A DNA stretch of 64,000 nucleotides from Bacteroidia bacterium (GCA_041391665.1 JAWKNO010000002.1:1240001-1304000); one strand, 5' to 3'. Counted from the first letter of the stretch, positions 34,011-43,504 are shown. The notes: generated by a model not told the origin, from the sequence alone. Numbers and translations are program-made.

Positions 34011-35018
34011 ATGTTGAAAATCAGTAATTCCTCTCCCAAAATCCTTGTGGTTAGGTTTAGCTCTATCGGTGATATTGTGCTTACAACACCTGTGCTGCGC
34101 AACCTGAAGCGTGCTTATCCTCAGTCTGAAGTTCACTTTTTCACTAAACCCGCCTATGCACATCTGATTGCGACCAATCCCTATGTGGATAAAATCCATG
34201 AACTGCAATCTCCCCTCAGGCTTCAGTTGAAACGTCTGAAAGAAGAGGAATACGACTTGATTCTGGACCTTCACCACAACCTCCGCAGTCAGCGGGTAAA
34301 ATGGGCATTGGGCGCACCTCACATCTCTTTTGATAAAGCCAATTTTGCCAAAATTTTGTTGGTGAAAACCGGCAGGCAGATTAAGCCCATTTCCCATATA
34401 GTGGAAAGATATCACGAGGTGTTGAGAAAGATCGGGATTACCCCGGACACGGCAGGCCTGGACTTTTTTTTGTCCGATGCAGCTATAAACGAAGCTGCCG
34501 AAATTATCAGAAATGCCGGTACTAACTTTTCGGGTGATTGTCTGGCTGTTGTACTGGGGGCCACGCATCAGACGAAGCGGTGGCTTCCGGTTCATTTCAC
34601 CAGTCTGCTCAACCGGTTTCAGCAACCGGTCATCCTGTTGGGAGGGCCGGACATAACTAAAGAAGCCAAAGCGATTATTGGCGGATTAGACGTGCCCGTT
34701 TTGGATGCAGTCGGGAAATACGATATGATGGTTTCTGCTGCATTGATGAAGTCCTGCCGGGCTGTGTTGACCCACGATACCGGCCTGATGCATGTGGCGG
34801 CGGCTTTTGGCATGAAGGTATTTTCGCTTTGGGGAAGCACTGTCCCCGAATTTGGCATGACCCCCTGGAAAACAGAAAGTTATATCCTCGAAAACACGGA
34901 GGTCTCCTGCCGTCCGTGTACCCGCATCGGGTTTGATATCTGCCCCAAAGGACACTTCAATTGTATGGGAAAACTTACACCCGAAAAAGTCCTGGAGAGC
35001 CTGGAAAGTAATTTCTGA
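34011..35018 (+). CDS. Glycosyltransferase family 9 (heptosyltransferase-like)
   Basis: 335 residues. GT-B fold of the ADP-heptose:LPS heptosyltransferase family. It begins KILVVRFSSIGDIVLTTPVLRNLKRAYP with the acceptor-side Asp, has ILDLHHNLRSQR, and LAVVLGATHQTKRWL, and ends with the donor-binding HDTGLMHVAAAFGMKVFSLWGST followed by PEFGMTPW. It adds heptose or a similar sugar to the inner core of lipopolysaccharide. Cysteines near the end (CRPCTRIGFDICPKGHFNCM) match many family members. It follows the unknown lipoprotein by 6 bases. Confidence 0.92.
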   Translation: MLKISNSSPKILVVRFSSIGDIVLTTPVLRNLKRAYPQSEVHFFTKPAYAHLIATNPYVDKIHELQSPLRLQLKRLKEEEYDLILDLHHNLRSQRVKWALGAPHISFDKANFAKILLVKTGRQIKPISHIVERYHEVLRKIGITPDTAGLDFFLSDAAINEAAEIIRNAGTNFSGDCLAVVLGATHQTKRWLPVHFTSLLNRFQQPVILLGGPDITKEAKAIIGGLDVPVLDAVGKYDMMVSAALMKSCRAVLTHDTGLMHVAAAFGMKVFSLWGSTVPEFGMTPWKTESYILENTEVSCRPCTRIGFDICPKGHFNCMGKLTPEKVLESLESNF

Positions 35019-35108
35019 TTTCGTAGTAAAATCTGATCGGGCTTCACAAATTACTGTTGGGGCTGTCCGTTAGGCGGATCGAATCCCACAATCTATACAT
35101 ATGGCAAA

Positions 35109-35131
35109 TATGACATAATTTTAATGTCATA
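35109..35131. promoter_or_regulatory. Palindromic site before a T9SS-secreted gene
   Basis: TATGACAT (35109-35116) and ATGTCATA (35124-35131) form a perfect 8-base inverted repeat around a 7-base AT-rich spacer, 46 bases before the ATG at 35178. Its size and symmetry suit a dimeric regulator. No known operator is matched. Confidence 0.4.
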
Positions 35132-35177
35132 ATTCAAAACAATTTGTGGTTTTTCTTAACATGTAATCCTCATTTAT

Positions 35178-36394
35178 ATGAAACAAACTTTTACCCTCCT
35201 CGCTCTCCTGTTTTTTGTATCTACTGGTGTTCAGGCTCAGAAAGTGGCATTATGTGGATTTAATACTGACAACAACGATGGATTTGCCTTTGTCGCACTG
35301 ATCGACCTTGTAGAAGGCGATGTTATCTATTTTACGGATGGTACATATGTGGCTTCATCCAATTCATTTAATGTTTCCAGCACAAACAATACGGTCATTA
35401 CTTATACTGTGCCTGCCGGCGGTATTCCCAAAGGACAGGTAATCAGAGCAGAGGAAACAAGTTCCAACACGCTTACAGCGACCCGTTCCGGTGGAGCTAC
35501 ACCTACAGGTTCTTTTAGCATTTCAGCAGGTAGTAATTTCAGATTGAGCGGCGGTGAGCCTTTGTTTGCTTTCCGCGCTACAATGCAGCGAACCCTGCCG
35601 GATCTGTAGCGGAGATTTTTGGCTATGTTTTAATGGGGGGCAATGCAAGTGGTCTGGGAAATAATCCTGAATCAGATCTTGATGCACCTCTTTCTCCTGA
35701 GTTTGTAGCCATCCAGCATACAAGCACAAGTACCGATGGCGCTTCCTACAAAACGACAGGTGGATTGAGAAGTAATACCACCCTGGCACAACTTACAAAT
35801 GTTAGTAATTGGAATACCAGCAGCAATAACATTGCCATTTCCACCACGGCATTCACCAACATCAGCTTTGGCGGTTTCCCGGTCGAATGGTTGGACTTTA
35901 AAGCTGTTGCTGGTACTGCAAGCGTAACGGTATCATGGATTACGGCCCGTGAGCTCAACAACGACTACTTTGTGGTTGAAAACAGCCTGGATGGGGTTGA
36001 GTTTTCTGAACTTGGCCAGGTAGAAGGTGCCGGAACGACAGATACTCCGACAAGCTACGAATTTATTGACCACTCACCCAGAGCAGATCGCCTCTATTAC
36101 CGCGTACGTCAGGTGGATTTTGACGGAGCCTTCTCTTTTACTTCAGTAATGATGGTAAACATCGGTGAGGTCTCCGGTAAAGCCAAAATGTATCCCAACC
36201 CCGTAGTGAGTGATCTTACTGTAGATCAATTCCAGGGTGAGATGACGATTTTCAACGTTGCCGGTCAGCAACTGAGCAGTACCTTGATCAATGGGAGCAA
36301 AACCATAGACCTCTCTAATCTGGAAAAAGGAATGTATCTGGTCAGACTTGTTAGCAATACGGGTGTGGTAGAAACCCACAGAATCGTGAAATAA
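35178..36394 (+). pseudogene. T9SS-secreted protein, split by a 2-base frameshift
   Basis: A first frame (35178-35609) has a signal peptide (MKQTFTLLALLFFVSTGVQAQ) and a beta-rich domain (KVALCGFNTDNNDGFAFVALIDL...GDVIYFTDG) and stops early. A second frame, opening by ATG 35633, runs to 36394. It ends in a T9SS type A sorting domain (MYPNPVVSDLTVDQF, GMYLVRLVSN, HRIVK). The frames join if two bases near 35574-35579 are removed: TTC CGC GC TAC AAT gives FRYNAANPAGSVAEIFGYVL, which continues straight into the second frame. The GC there looks like a duplicated dinucleotide. This is either a true inactivating or phase-variable mutation, or a sequencing error. Confidence 0.85.
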
Positions 36395-36429
36395 GGGCGT
36401 TGGCTCCTTTTTTACCCGCAACAATTTAT

Positions 36430-36479
36430 CATGCCATTTCAGGCGGGATTCCTTCCCAAATGAGATGGCATGTTTTTTT
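36430..36479 (+). terminator. Intrinsic terminator
   Basis: Arms CATGCCATTTCA (36430-36441) and TGAGATGGCATG (36461-36472) pair with one mismatch and are followed by seven T (36473-36479). It ends the T9SS gene transcript 36 bases after its stop codon and lies just before the end of the converging outer membrane gene. Confidence 0.75.
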
Positions 36480-36480
36480 A

Positions 36481-37182
36481 TTAATGCCTGGGGCAGGTAC
36501 AGCGTTTTTTCATTTTTACCAGATGAATACCTACTGAAGCTGCGACATTCACGCCTATTTCCTCGTTGTAGGCAACCCGGGTATAAGGTTCTCCATAACC
36601 TCCCGACACATGTTTGTTGTCAGTATAATATACGCCTGCTTCAAGTGCTGCGGAAATATTGGGAGAGAGAAAGTATCGGACACCGCCAAAACCTCCGGCT
36701 CCATAATTTTTGTAAATGTATTCGTTGTGAAAAGAGGGAAAATCCGGGGATGTGCCATCTTCTACTACCTCTCCCAGTGAGTAGATCGCCTCTATGCCAA
36801 GAAAATACTGATAGGGCCCTTTATGATATTTGTACAAATATCCGATGGAGAAGTCTGTGTCCTTTTTCTGCGACTCATAGGACAGGAGGTTGAGGTAGGA
36901 TGTGGGGCCGCTTTCAAATTTTGCCTGGCGATGTGCTACGCCAACGCGCAAAGCATGTTTAAGACTATAGTTCCAGGTGTATCGCGCCCCGTTGAGCAAA
37001 TTTACACTGAAGGGCAGTGGTTGGTATAAATTTCCCAGATCTGTAATATAGTTCGCCCCCGCCAGCTGCAAATCTAACTGATGAGTCTGTGGTTTGTACA
37101 AAGATTTTTGCGCAGTGGCCGTTTGGATAAACGAAAAAATAACAATCAGCCCGAGGCTCACGTAGAAAAGTGGATTTTTCAT
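36481..37182 (-). CDS. Outer membrane beta-barrel protein (DUF6089-like)
   Basis: 233 residues from ATG 37182 (MKNPLFYVSLGLIVIFSF), which gives a signal peptide ending near ATAQ; an upstream in-frame start adds 19 residues without a signal pattern. The mature part alternates aromatic and small residues in probable barrel strands (HQLDLQLAGANYITDLG, YTWNYSLKHALRVGVAHRQ, GYLYKYHKGPYQYFLGIEAIYSLG, GGVRYFLSPNISAALEAGVYY, GVNVAASVGIHLVKMKK). Small barrels of this sort are common in Bacteroidota; no enzyme activity or ligand is apparent. The C-terminus ends in Cys-containing CTCPRH, which is odd for a barrel. Confidence 0.75.
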   Translation of the reverse strand: MKNPLFYVSLGLIVIFSFIQTATAQKSLYKPQTHQLDLQLAGANYITDLGNLYQPLPFSVNLLNGARYTWNYSLKHALRVGVAHRQAKFESGPTSYLNLLSYESQKKDTDFSIGYLYKYHKGPYQYFLGIEAIYSLGEVVEDGTSPDFPSFHNEYIYKNYGAGGFGGVRYFLSPNISAALEAGVYYTDNKHVSGGYGEPYTRVAYNEEIGVNVAASVGIHLVKMKKRCTCPRH

Positions 37183-37293
37183 AGTATGGTGTTTCTGTTG
37201 ATAAATGGTAAATATCCCGAAAGGTGTGGAATTCTGCAAACCCGCTCAACGATATATCCAACATAACGGAAAGAAGAATGGTTTATTTTTGCT

Positions 37294-37301
37294 TATATTT
37301 G
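37294..37301 (+). promoter_or_regulatory. Possible -7 element of the ftsY operon
   Basis: TATATTTG fits the Bacteroidota -7 consensus TAnnTTTG, 29 bases before the ftsY ATG. No TTTG is found at the expected -33 distance, so the call rests on the -7 box alone. A GGAGAG sequence lies 3 bases before the ATG. Confidence 0.4.
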
Positions 37302-37329
37302 GCTGCCAAATTTAACCACCAAGGAGAGA

Positions 37330-38295
37330 ATGCTGAATTTTTTCAAGAAAAAAGAGAATAAAGACAAGCTCGACAAAGGATTGGAAAAAACCAAACAGGG
37401 TTTATTTTCCCGCCTCAACCGGGCTGTCCTGGGCAAAAGTAAGGTCGATGACGAAGTGCTGGACGAATTGGAGGAGATCCTCATTGCCAGTGACGTAGGG
37501 ATTAAAACGACCTTGCGCATTATTGAGCGTATCCAGGCTCGTGTTTCCCGTGATAAATTTGCAGGTACAGCAGAGCTGAACTTTATACTCAAAGATGAAA
37601 TTGAGCAACTGATTCTGGAATCGCATCCAGATTCCCGCGACTATTTTGATATTCCTCAGTTTTCTGCCGACGGCAAAAAAATGCCTTATGTGATTATGGT
37701 CGTTGGGGTAAATGGGGTGGGAAAAACCACAACCATCGGTAAACTCGCCTGGCGTTTCAAATCACTCGGCAAGTCGGTACTTCTGGGAGCCGGAGATACT
37801 TTCCGCGCGGCAGCGGTCGATCAGTTGAAGCTCTGGTCAGAGCGGGTGGGCGTGGATTTTTATAGCAAAGGCATGAATACCGATCCGGCTGCAGTCGCCT
37901 ATGAAGCTGTTCGGGAAGGCGTGAATAAAGGCCATGATGTCGTCATCATAGATACCGCTGGTCGCCTTCACAACAAAAAACATCTCATGGATGAGCTTTC
38001 CAAGATCAAGCGAAGTATGAATAAAGTCATGGAAGGTGCGCCGCATGAAGTACTGCTCGTGCTGGATGCTTCTACCGGACAAAACGCTATCAACCAGGCT
38101 ACTGCTTTTACTGAAGCCACACAGGTATCTGCTATGGCACTAACCAAACTCGACGGTACGGCCAAAGGTGGTGTGGTCATCGGTGTGTCTGATATTTTTA
38201 AAATTCCGGTAAAGTATATCGGGGTAGGTGAGGCAATGGACGATCTTCAAATCTTCGCTCCCACTGAGTTTATCGAATCCATGTTCAAACAGTAA
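37330..38295 (+). CDS. ftsY: Signal recognition particle receptor
   Basis: 321 residues. The NG domain is complete: the helical N part (about 20-105), then P-loop GVNGVGKTT (126-134), GAGDTFRAAAVDQL, DTAGRLHNKKHLMDEL, ALTKLDGTAKGG and the closing IGVGEAMDDLQIF. The acidic A domain is almost absent, replaced by a short Lys-rich N-terminus that may contact the membrane. It docks SRP-ribosome complexes at the inner membrane. First gene of the run ftsY-rimO-GWxTD-DUF445-bshC, with gaps of 7-17 bases. Confidence 0.97.
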   Translation: MLNFFKKKENKDKLDKGLEKTKQGLFSRLNRAVLGKSKVDDEVLDELEEILIASDVGIKTTLRIIERIQARVSRDKFAGTAELNFILKDEIEQLILESHPDSRDYFDIPQFSADGKKMPYVIMVVGVNGVGKTTTIGKLAWRFKSLGKSVLLGAGDTFRAAAVDQLKLWSERVGVDFYSKGMNTDPAAVAYEAVREGVNKGHDVVIIDTAGRLHNKKHLMDELSKIKRSMNKVMEGAPHEVLLVLDASTGQNAINQATAFTEATQVSAMALTKLDGTAKGGVVIGVSDIFKIPVKYIGVGEAMDDLQIFAPTEFIESMFKQ

Positions 38296-38303
38296 GCTTA
38301 CGA

Positions 38304-39626
38304 ATGCGAACCAATAGCCGGAAATATAGCCGAAAGGCGCAGGATAAAATCAATGTCATCACCCTGGGCTGCTCCAAGAACCTCGTCGATTCAGAGGTGC
38401 TGCTGTCTCAGCTTGCAGGCAATGGGTTTAAAGCCACCCATGAAGCGGCCGATAATAAAGCCAATATTGTGGTGATCAATACTTGTGGTTTTATCGATCG
38501 GGCCAAAGAGGAATCCGTCAACACGATTCTCGAATACATCGATAAAAAAGAGGCCGGGGAAATAGAAAAGGTATTTGTAACAGGCTGTCTTTCACAACGA
38601 TACCGATCCGACCTTGAAGTAGAAATGCCGCAGGTGGATGGCTATTTCGGGACGATGGATATGCCCGATCTGGTCAAAGCGCTGGGGGGCGATTTTAAGC
38701 ATGAACTGATCGGTGAAAGGCGTACCACTACTGACAGCCATTACGCTTATCTCAAAATTGCCGAGGGCTGCAATCGCCCTTGCAGCTTCTGCGCGATTCC
38801 GCTTATGCGGGGTAAACATAGTTCCCGCGAAATAGAATTTCTCGTCAAAGAGGCAGAGTTTCTGGTCAATAAGGGGGTGCGTGAAATTATGCTGATTGCT
38901 CAGGATCTTACCTATTACGGAATCGATATTTACGGAAAAAGGCGACTCAATGACCTGCTTAACGCCCTGGCAGATGTGGAGGGGCTGGAGTGGATTCGCC
39001 TGCATTACGCATATCCTTCCGGCTTCCCAATGGATATTCTCCCCACCATCCGCGACAGAGCCAATATCTGTAACTATCTCGATATTCCGCTTCAGCATAT
39101 ATCGGACAATGTCCTGACAACTATGCGGCGAGGGATTAACAGAGCCCGAACGGAAGATCTGATCGCCCGTATCCGTGATGAGGTTCCGGGTATTACGCTG
39201 CGTACAACGATGCTGGTGGGACATCCGGGAGAGACCGAGGCCGATCATCAGGAATTGTTGGAATTTGTTGAGAACGCAAAATTTGACCGCCTGGGGGTAT
39301 TTACTTATTCCCACGAGGAGAATACCCATGCCGGAGAAAAATTTGAAGATTTGGTGCCTGAAGAAGAAAAACAGCGACGGTCAGATGAAATTATGGAAGT
39401 CCAGCAGGAAATTTCATTTGACCTGAACCGGGCGAAAGTGGGAAAAATGCTTCCGGTAATGGTAGATCGCAAAGAAAATGACTATTTTATCGGCAGAACC
39501 GAGGCCGATTCTCCTGAGGTGGATAATGAAGTGATTATTTATACCAGCGAATCGCTTCCGGTAGGTAAAATTACCCCGGTGAAAATTACTGATGCCATGG
39601 AATTTGACCTGATCGCAAGGATTTAG
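38304..39626 (+). CDS. rimO: Ribosomal protein S12 methylthiotransferase
   Basis: 440 residues. The UPF0004 domain has cluster cysteines Cys23 (LGCSKNLVDSE), Cys61 (NTCGFID) and Cys95 (VTGCLSQRY). The radical-SAM motif is CNRPCSFC (Cys156, Cys160, Cys163). RGKHSSRE, the barrel residues YAYPSG and LDIPLQHISD, and a C-terminal TRAM domain follow. It adds a methylthio group to an aspartate of S12. It is told from MiaB, encoded at 49531, by the GCSKN and CNRPCSFCAIP motifs. It starts 8 bases after ftsY. Confidence 0.96.
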   Translation: MRTNSRKYSRKAQDKINVITLGCSKNLVDSEVLLSQLAGNGFKATHEAADNKANIVVINTCGFIDRAKEESVNTILEYIDKKEAGEIEKVFVTGCLSQRYRSDLEVEMPQVDGYFGTMDMPDLVKALGGDFKHELIGERRTTTDSHYAYLKIAEGCNRPCSFCAIPLMRGKHSSREIEFLVKEAEFLVNKGVREIMLIAQDLTYYGIDIYGKRRLNDLLNALADVEGLEWIRLHYAYPSGFPMDILPTIRDRANICNYLDIPLQHISDNVLTTMRRGINRARTEDLIARIRDEVPGITLRTTMLVGHPGETEADHQELLEFVENAKFDRLGVFTYSHEENTHAGEKFEDLVPEEEKQRRSDEIMEVQQEISFDLNRAKVGKMLPVMVDRKENDYFIGRTEADSPEVDNEVIIYTSESLPVGKITPVKITDAMEFDLIARI

Positions 39627-39643
39627 TTTCTGAATTTGACCGA

Positions 39644-40786
39644 ATGTCCCGTAGGATCATCATTTTTGTAATTAGCTGCCTGCTCTCTCTGTCCACTAAA
39701 GCGCAATGGGAACTGGGGGTGAAAAATAGCCTGGACAAGGTGTTTAACACTCGTTTGTACCTGCATTATACTGCCAGTAGTGCCAAGCAAAAAAACTTTC
39801 TGGCGGATATTCGTTTTCGCCCAAGAGGAAGCTATCGCACCTACCTTCGGAAAGAAGTGCCTCTCTCTACCGATGAGTCTATCGTTTTTACAATTCCGGT
39901 TACCCTTCCTCCCGACGATTATGAAATCGATGTAGATATTCTGGACCGCGACCTGGACGCGCATGTCTCGCTGACACTGGATGAGCCATTTACCGTACAT
40001 CCAGCTTCAGAGGTCCAGGTTTCGGATATTTTCCTGAGCTATAGAGATAGTTTCCAGCAGGCATTTCTTGCTCCATTGCCCGGCAAAACAATTTCCCAGG
40101 GCGTCGAGAACCTGTTTTACTATCTTGAAATAAAAGCACCCGGATATGAAGTCCTGTCTGTGCGCGCGGTGTTGTACAAAGAACAAAAAAATCAGGAGTC
40201 AACTTCTACCCAGGCTTATGAGTCGATGTATCAGTCCAGTCAGGTCATTTATGTAACGGAAGGGCAGAAACTTGTATTTAAAGATGTGATTCCCGTTGCC
40301 AACCTTTCTGAAGGTGAGTATCTCCTTGATATAAGAATATACGATGATGATGAGCCACTCAACAATGAAGGAATAAGGTTTGAGGTTGGCGGCAATATTC
40401 AGAAGAAAATATTCAGCGATCTGGACGAATCTATCCGTATGATGGAGTACACGGTTCCGGTAGAGATTCTGGAGAGACTGTTGCGGTTTCCGGATGAAAA
40501 AGTAAAAGCGGTGGAATTTAAGGATGTCTGGAAAGAACTGTATGGCGAAAACGCAGATAAAATGATGGAAGCATATTTTCGCAAAATTTATCAGGCGAAT
40601 GAGCGATTTGGCGAAGGGACGGATGGTTGGCAAACAGACCGTGGAAGAATATTTATCCAATATGGAGAACCACGCATAAAATCGTTGACAATCAATGGGA
40701 AAGAATACGAAAGGTGGACGTATGGAAAATGGTCATTATCTTTTTTATTTGAAAAACGCAACCAACGTTATGTGCTGGTCGAATAA
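39644..40786 (+). CDS. GWxTD-domain exported protein (paralogue 2)
   Basis: 380 residues with a signal peptide (MSRRIIIFVISCLLSLSTKAQ). The middle is beta-rich (YRTYLRKEVPLSTDESIVFTIPVTLPPDDYEIDVDILDRD broadly, residues about 65-115, then about 120-235). A charged helical part follows, then GWQTD at 328-332 with RGRIFIQYGEP and YERWTYGKWSLSFLFEKRNQRYVLVE-type ending. The protein stops only about 50 residues after the motif, much shorter than paralogue 1 (about 105 after). It lies 17 bases after rimO and 8 before the DUF445 gene, so it is expressed with ftsY and rimO. Function unknown. Confidence 0.85.
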   Translation: MSRRIIIFVISCLLSLSTKAQWELGVKNSLDKVFNTRLYLHYTASSAKQKNFLADIRFRPRGSYRTYLRKEVPLSTDESIVFTIPVTLPPDDYEIDVDILDRDLDAHVSLTLDEPFTVHPASEVQVSDIFLSYRDSFQQAFLAPLPGKTISQGVENLFYYLEIKAPGYEVLSVRAVLYKEQKNQESTSTQAYESMYQSSQVIYVTEGQKLVFKDVIPVANLSEGEYLLDIRIYDDDEPLNNEGIRFEVGGNIQKKIFSDLDESIRMMEYTVPVEILERLLRFPDEKVKAVEFKDVWKELYGENADKMMEAYFRKIYQANERFGEGTDGWQTDRGRIFIQYGEPRIKSLTINGKEYERWTYGKWSLSFLFEKRNQRYVLVE

Positions 40787-40794
40787 TTGCCGAG

Positions 40795-41961
40795 ATGATC
40801 GATACATTTAAAACATATTTTCAAAAGCATTACAATCTGGAAAGTTTATTCCGTAAGGGGCCTGTGCCTGACGATACGGTTTCTTTCAATAAGTTCAGGC
40901 TCTCTCCCGGGAAAAGACTGATGATGTATGCTTTACAGTTCAGTCCCTTGCTGTGTCTGATTAGCTTTTCCGGTATTTTCCTCATGCAACTGGCTGCGGG
41001 CATGGGCGCCACAACCGGATGGATCGCCGGGATCGGAAATTTTTATGAATCCTCGCAGATTCTCCCTGCACTCTATATTATTTCGGTGAGTGGTCTGATT
41101 GGATTTGGTACCAATTACATTGCGATTCGGATGTTGTTCAGGCCCGTAGTGAAAAGACCCGTTTGGGGACAGGGACTGATTCCCGCACAGCGCGATCGCA
41201 TTATCTTCACATTGGCGCAAGGCATGCACAAACACGTGCTCAACGAAGAATTGATTCGTTTGAGGGTAGAGCAGACTGGTTTGGTGAAAAAAGTCAACAA
41301 CCTCGTAATGGACGGCACATCAGGCCTGATACAAGACGATGAGTTGCGGTCCATGCTCAAAATGATGATTTTTGACTCGATGACTGAATACGCCCAACGC
41401 GAAGATGTGCGAAAAGAAATCCGGGAAGTTATTGATCAAAGACTGGAAACCAACCTGGATGCAGGTTTGAAAAAGTTTATTTTACAGACATATAAAAAAT
41501 ATAATAAGGAAGATTATCAGGAAATTATAGACAAAATTGTCAGGGACATTCCTAAAATCGCCATGGAAGTTATCGGGAAGATGGAACAGCAACTCGACCG
41601 GGTAGCAGCTTATGTTCGCATCCAGAAAGGATATACAGAAAAACAAATCATGAATATATTTGTTGATCTGCTCAACCGGATTGATATCACAGATCTGCTG
41701 GCAAAACAAATGGCGCATTTTGACGAGGCAAAACTCGAGCGTATGGTCTGGGAAGCTACCAATGAACAACTGCTATATATTCAGTATTTGGGAACCATAT
41801 TGGGTATCCTGGGTGGTCTCCTGATTTGGCAGCCACAACTGATGGGCGCTGTTTATGTGATTGGCTTCTCCTTGCTTTGGGCTATAGATGTGCTGATTTT
41901 CCGGATAAAACAGAAAGCCATGAAAACCGATCAGAAAATCCAATCACCCGCTCAAACCTGA
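40795..41961 (+). CDS. DUF445 family membrane protein
   Basis: 388 residues. Two hydrophobic segments near the N-terminus (about 45-66 and 80-105), a long charged middle of amphipathic helices (about 130-330: VRKEIREVIDQRLE, YQEIIDKIVRDIPKIAMEVIGKMEQQLDRVAAYV), and a C-terminal hydrophobic hairpin (about 335-372). FGTNYIAIRMLFRPV and GLIPAQRDRIIFTLAQ are the DUF445 hallmarks (like B. subtilis YheB). The role is unknown; it is an inner membrane protein. It sits between GWxTD and bshC in one run. Confidence 0.88.
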   Translation: MIDTFKTYFQKHYNLESLFRKGPVPDDTVSFNKFRLSPGKRLMMYALQFSPLLCLISFSGIFLMQLAAGMGATTGWIAGIGNFYESSQILPALYIISVSGLIGFGTNYIAIRMLFRPVVKRPVWGQGLIPAQRDRIIFTLAQGMHKHVLNEELIRLRVEQTGLVKKVNNLVMDGTSGLIQDDELRSMLKMMIFDSMTEYAQREDVRKEIREVIDQRLETNLDAGLKKFILQTYKKYNKEDYQEIIDKIVRDIPKIAMEVIGKMEQQLDRVAAYVRIQKGYTEKQIMNIFVDLLNRIDITDLLAKQMAHFDEAKLERMVWEATNEQLLYIQYLGTILGILGGLLIWQPQLMGAVYVIGFSLLWAIDVLIFRIKQKAMKTDQKIQSPAQT

Positions 41962-41968
41962 CTTTCGA

Positions 41969-43504
41969 TTGAAAACTGCGACTGCTGACATCCGTACCGA
42001 TTACCTCACGGGCGCTGCTTCCCTGAGACCCTTTTATCAATATCCGTTGAGCAATCCGGATTTTGCTGCTATTATTTCTGCCAAAAGCAAAGAATCCATT
42101 GACAGACCCCTCCTTGCAGAGGTCATATCCAATCAGTATGAAGGACTGCCTCCCATAGCGGCTGTAAATGATAATCTCCGCCTTTTGTCCAGAGAGAATA
42201 CTTTTACAGTCACGACCGGACATCAGTTGGCGCTTTATGGCGGTCCGCTTTTTACGACCTATAAAGTTCTCAGTACCATTCGGCTTGCGAAGGACTTGAA
42301 GGAACAGTATCCGGACAAAAACTTTGTCCCGATTTTCTGGATACATACTGAAGATCACGACTACGAGGAAATCAATCATTTCTTTACAGCATTTAACCGC
42401 AAGATTACCTATCCGGGTAAATTTGAAGGGGCTGTCGGTGAACATTTACTGGAGCAAGGAATTGAGGCATTGGTTCCCGCCCATTTTTCCGGGGTAAAAG
42501 CCACTTCTTTTGTCCCCGGGAAAACGCTAAAGGCGGCTTACCGGGCATTTATGCATGAGCTGTTTGGAAGTTATGGTGTGGTAATGCTTGATGCATCAGA
42601 TCCCCGGTTAAAAGCGAGGTTTCGGGCAGTAATGAAAGAAGAGGTGCGGTCGTCTGTCGCCTTCCGGGAAGTCTCCCGCATATCTTCGGCTTTGGTAGCC
42701 CAAGGGTATCCGGAGCAGATTATGCCCAGAGACATAAATCTTTTTTACAGTGATTCACAGGGAAGAAATCGTATCGTTGCAGCCAATGGCGGGTTTGAGG
42801 TAGTCGATCGCGATATCCATCTGACGCCTGGCCAGCTTGACGAAATCATCGACCTTCATCCTGAAAAAATCAGCCCGAATGTAAGCCTTCGCCCTTTATA
42901 TCAGGAAATGATCTTGCCTAATCTTGCCTATTTTGGCGGGTGGGGGGAAGTCGCTTACTGGTTGCAGCTCAAAGGGGTATTTGATCATTTCGGAGTAAAT
43001 CTTCCCCTGATTCTGCCGCGTATGTCAGCAACGATTTTCCGCCGGTCGGAATGGGCTGAATGGGAGAAACTGGGGTTCGGGCCGGAGGCCATACGGAAAC
43101 CTTTGCATGAACTTTTTCGAGAGTATATGCCGCAGGTTTGGGACGAAACGCCATTCAGGTCGCTTTCAGCAGAAATTGATGATAAAATATCTGCACTAAA
43201 ATCGTATATTGAAACAGAGATTTCCCAAACACTTTCCCGCTCCGTGGAAGGCCAGAAAGTGAAAATGAATCATTTTTTCACCAATCTGGAGAAAAAAATT
43301 CATCGGGTAAAACGATCTGTGAATAATGGTCCGTTTTTGGAAATTGAAAACCTCAAGCAGGCCATACAGCCTGATGGTTTGGTGCAGGAGCGAATTCTGA
43401 GTCTGGCAGCCTTTCCCGATATTGCACCGGAAAAGATTATTGCTGCAGCCTGGGAGGCCTGTTCGCCCCTCGATTTTTCCCATCAGTACCTCGTACTGGA
43501 CTGA
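41969..43504 (+). CDS. bshC: Bacillithiol synthase (putative cysteine-adding enzyme)
   Basis: 511 residues from a TTG start (LKTATADIRTDYLTG). BshC hallmarks are FTVTTGHQLALYGGPLFTTYKVLSTIRLA, FVPIFWIHTEDHDYEEINH, VMLDASDPRLKARF, and NVSLRPLYQEMILPNLAYFGGWGEVAYWLQLKGVFDHFGV (key pieces). A coiled segment follows at about 400-455. BshC adds cysteine to GlcN-malate in bacillithiol synthesis. The partner genes bshA and bshB are not in the window. It starts 7 bases after the DUF445 gene. Confidence 0.93.
   Translation: MKTATADIRTDYLTGAASLRPFYQYPLSNPDFAAIISAKSKESIDRPLLAEVISNQYEGLPPIAAVNDNLRLLSRENTFTVTTGHQLALYGGPLFTTYKVLSTIRLAKDLKEQYPDKNFVPIFWIHTEDHDYEEINHFFTAFNRKITYPGKFEGAVGEHLLEQGIEALVPAHFSGVKATSFVPGKTLKAAYRAFMHELFGSYGVVMLDASDPRLKARFRAVMKEEVRSSVAFREVSRISSALVAQGYPEQIMPRDINLFYSDSQGRNRIVAANGGFEVVDRDIHLTPGQLDEIIDLHPEKISPNVSLRPLYQEMILPNLAYFGGWGEVAYWLQLKGVFDHFGVNLPLILPRMSATIFRRSEWAEWEKLGFGPEAIRKPLHELFREYMPQVWDETPFRSLSAEIDDKISALKSYIETEISQTLSRSVEGQKVKMNHFFTNLEKKIHRVKRSVNNGPFLEIENLKQAIQPDGLVQERILSLAAFPDIAPEKIIAAAWEACSPLDFSHQYLVLD

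Noticed and set aside
35065..35095. tRNA-like T-arm (GGCGGATCGAATCCCAC)
   Set aside because: The GATCGAATCC part recalls a T-loop, but no paired acceptor, D or anticodon arm can be built around it.
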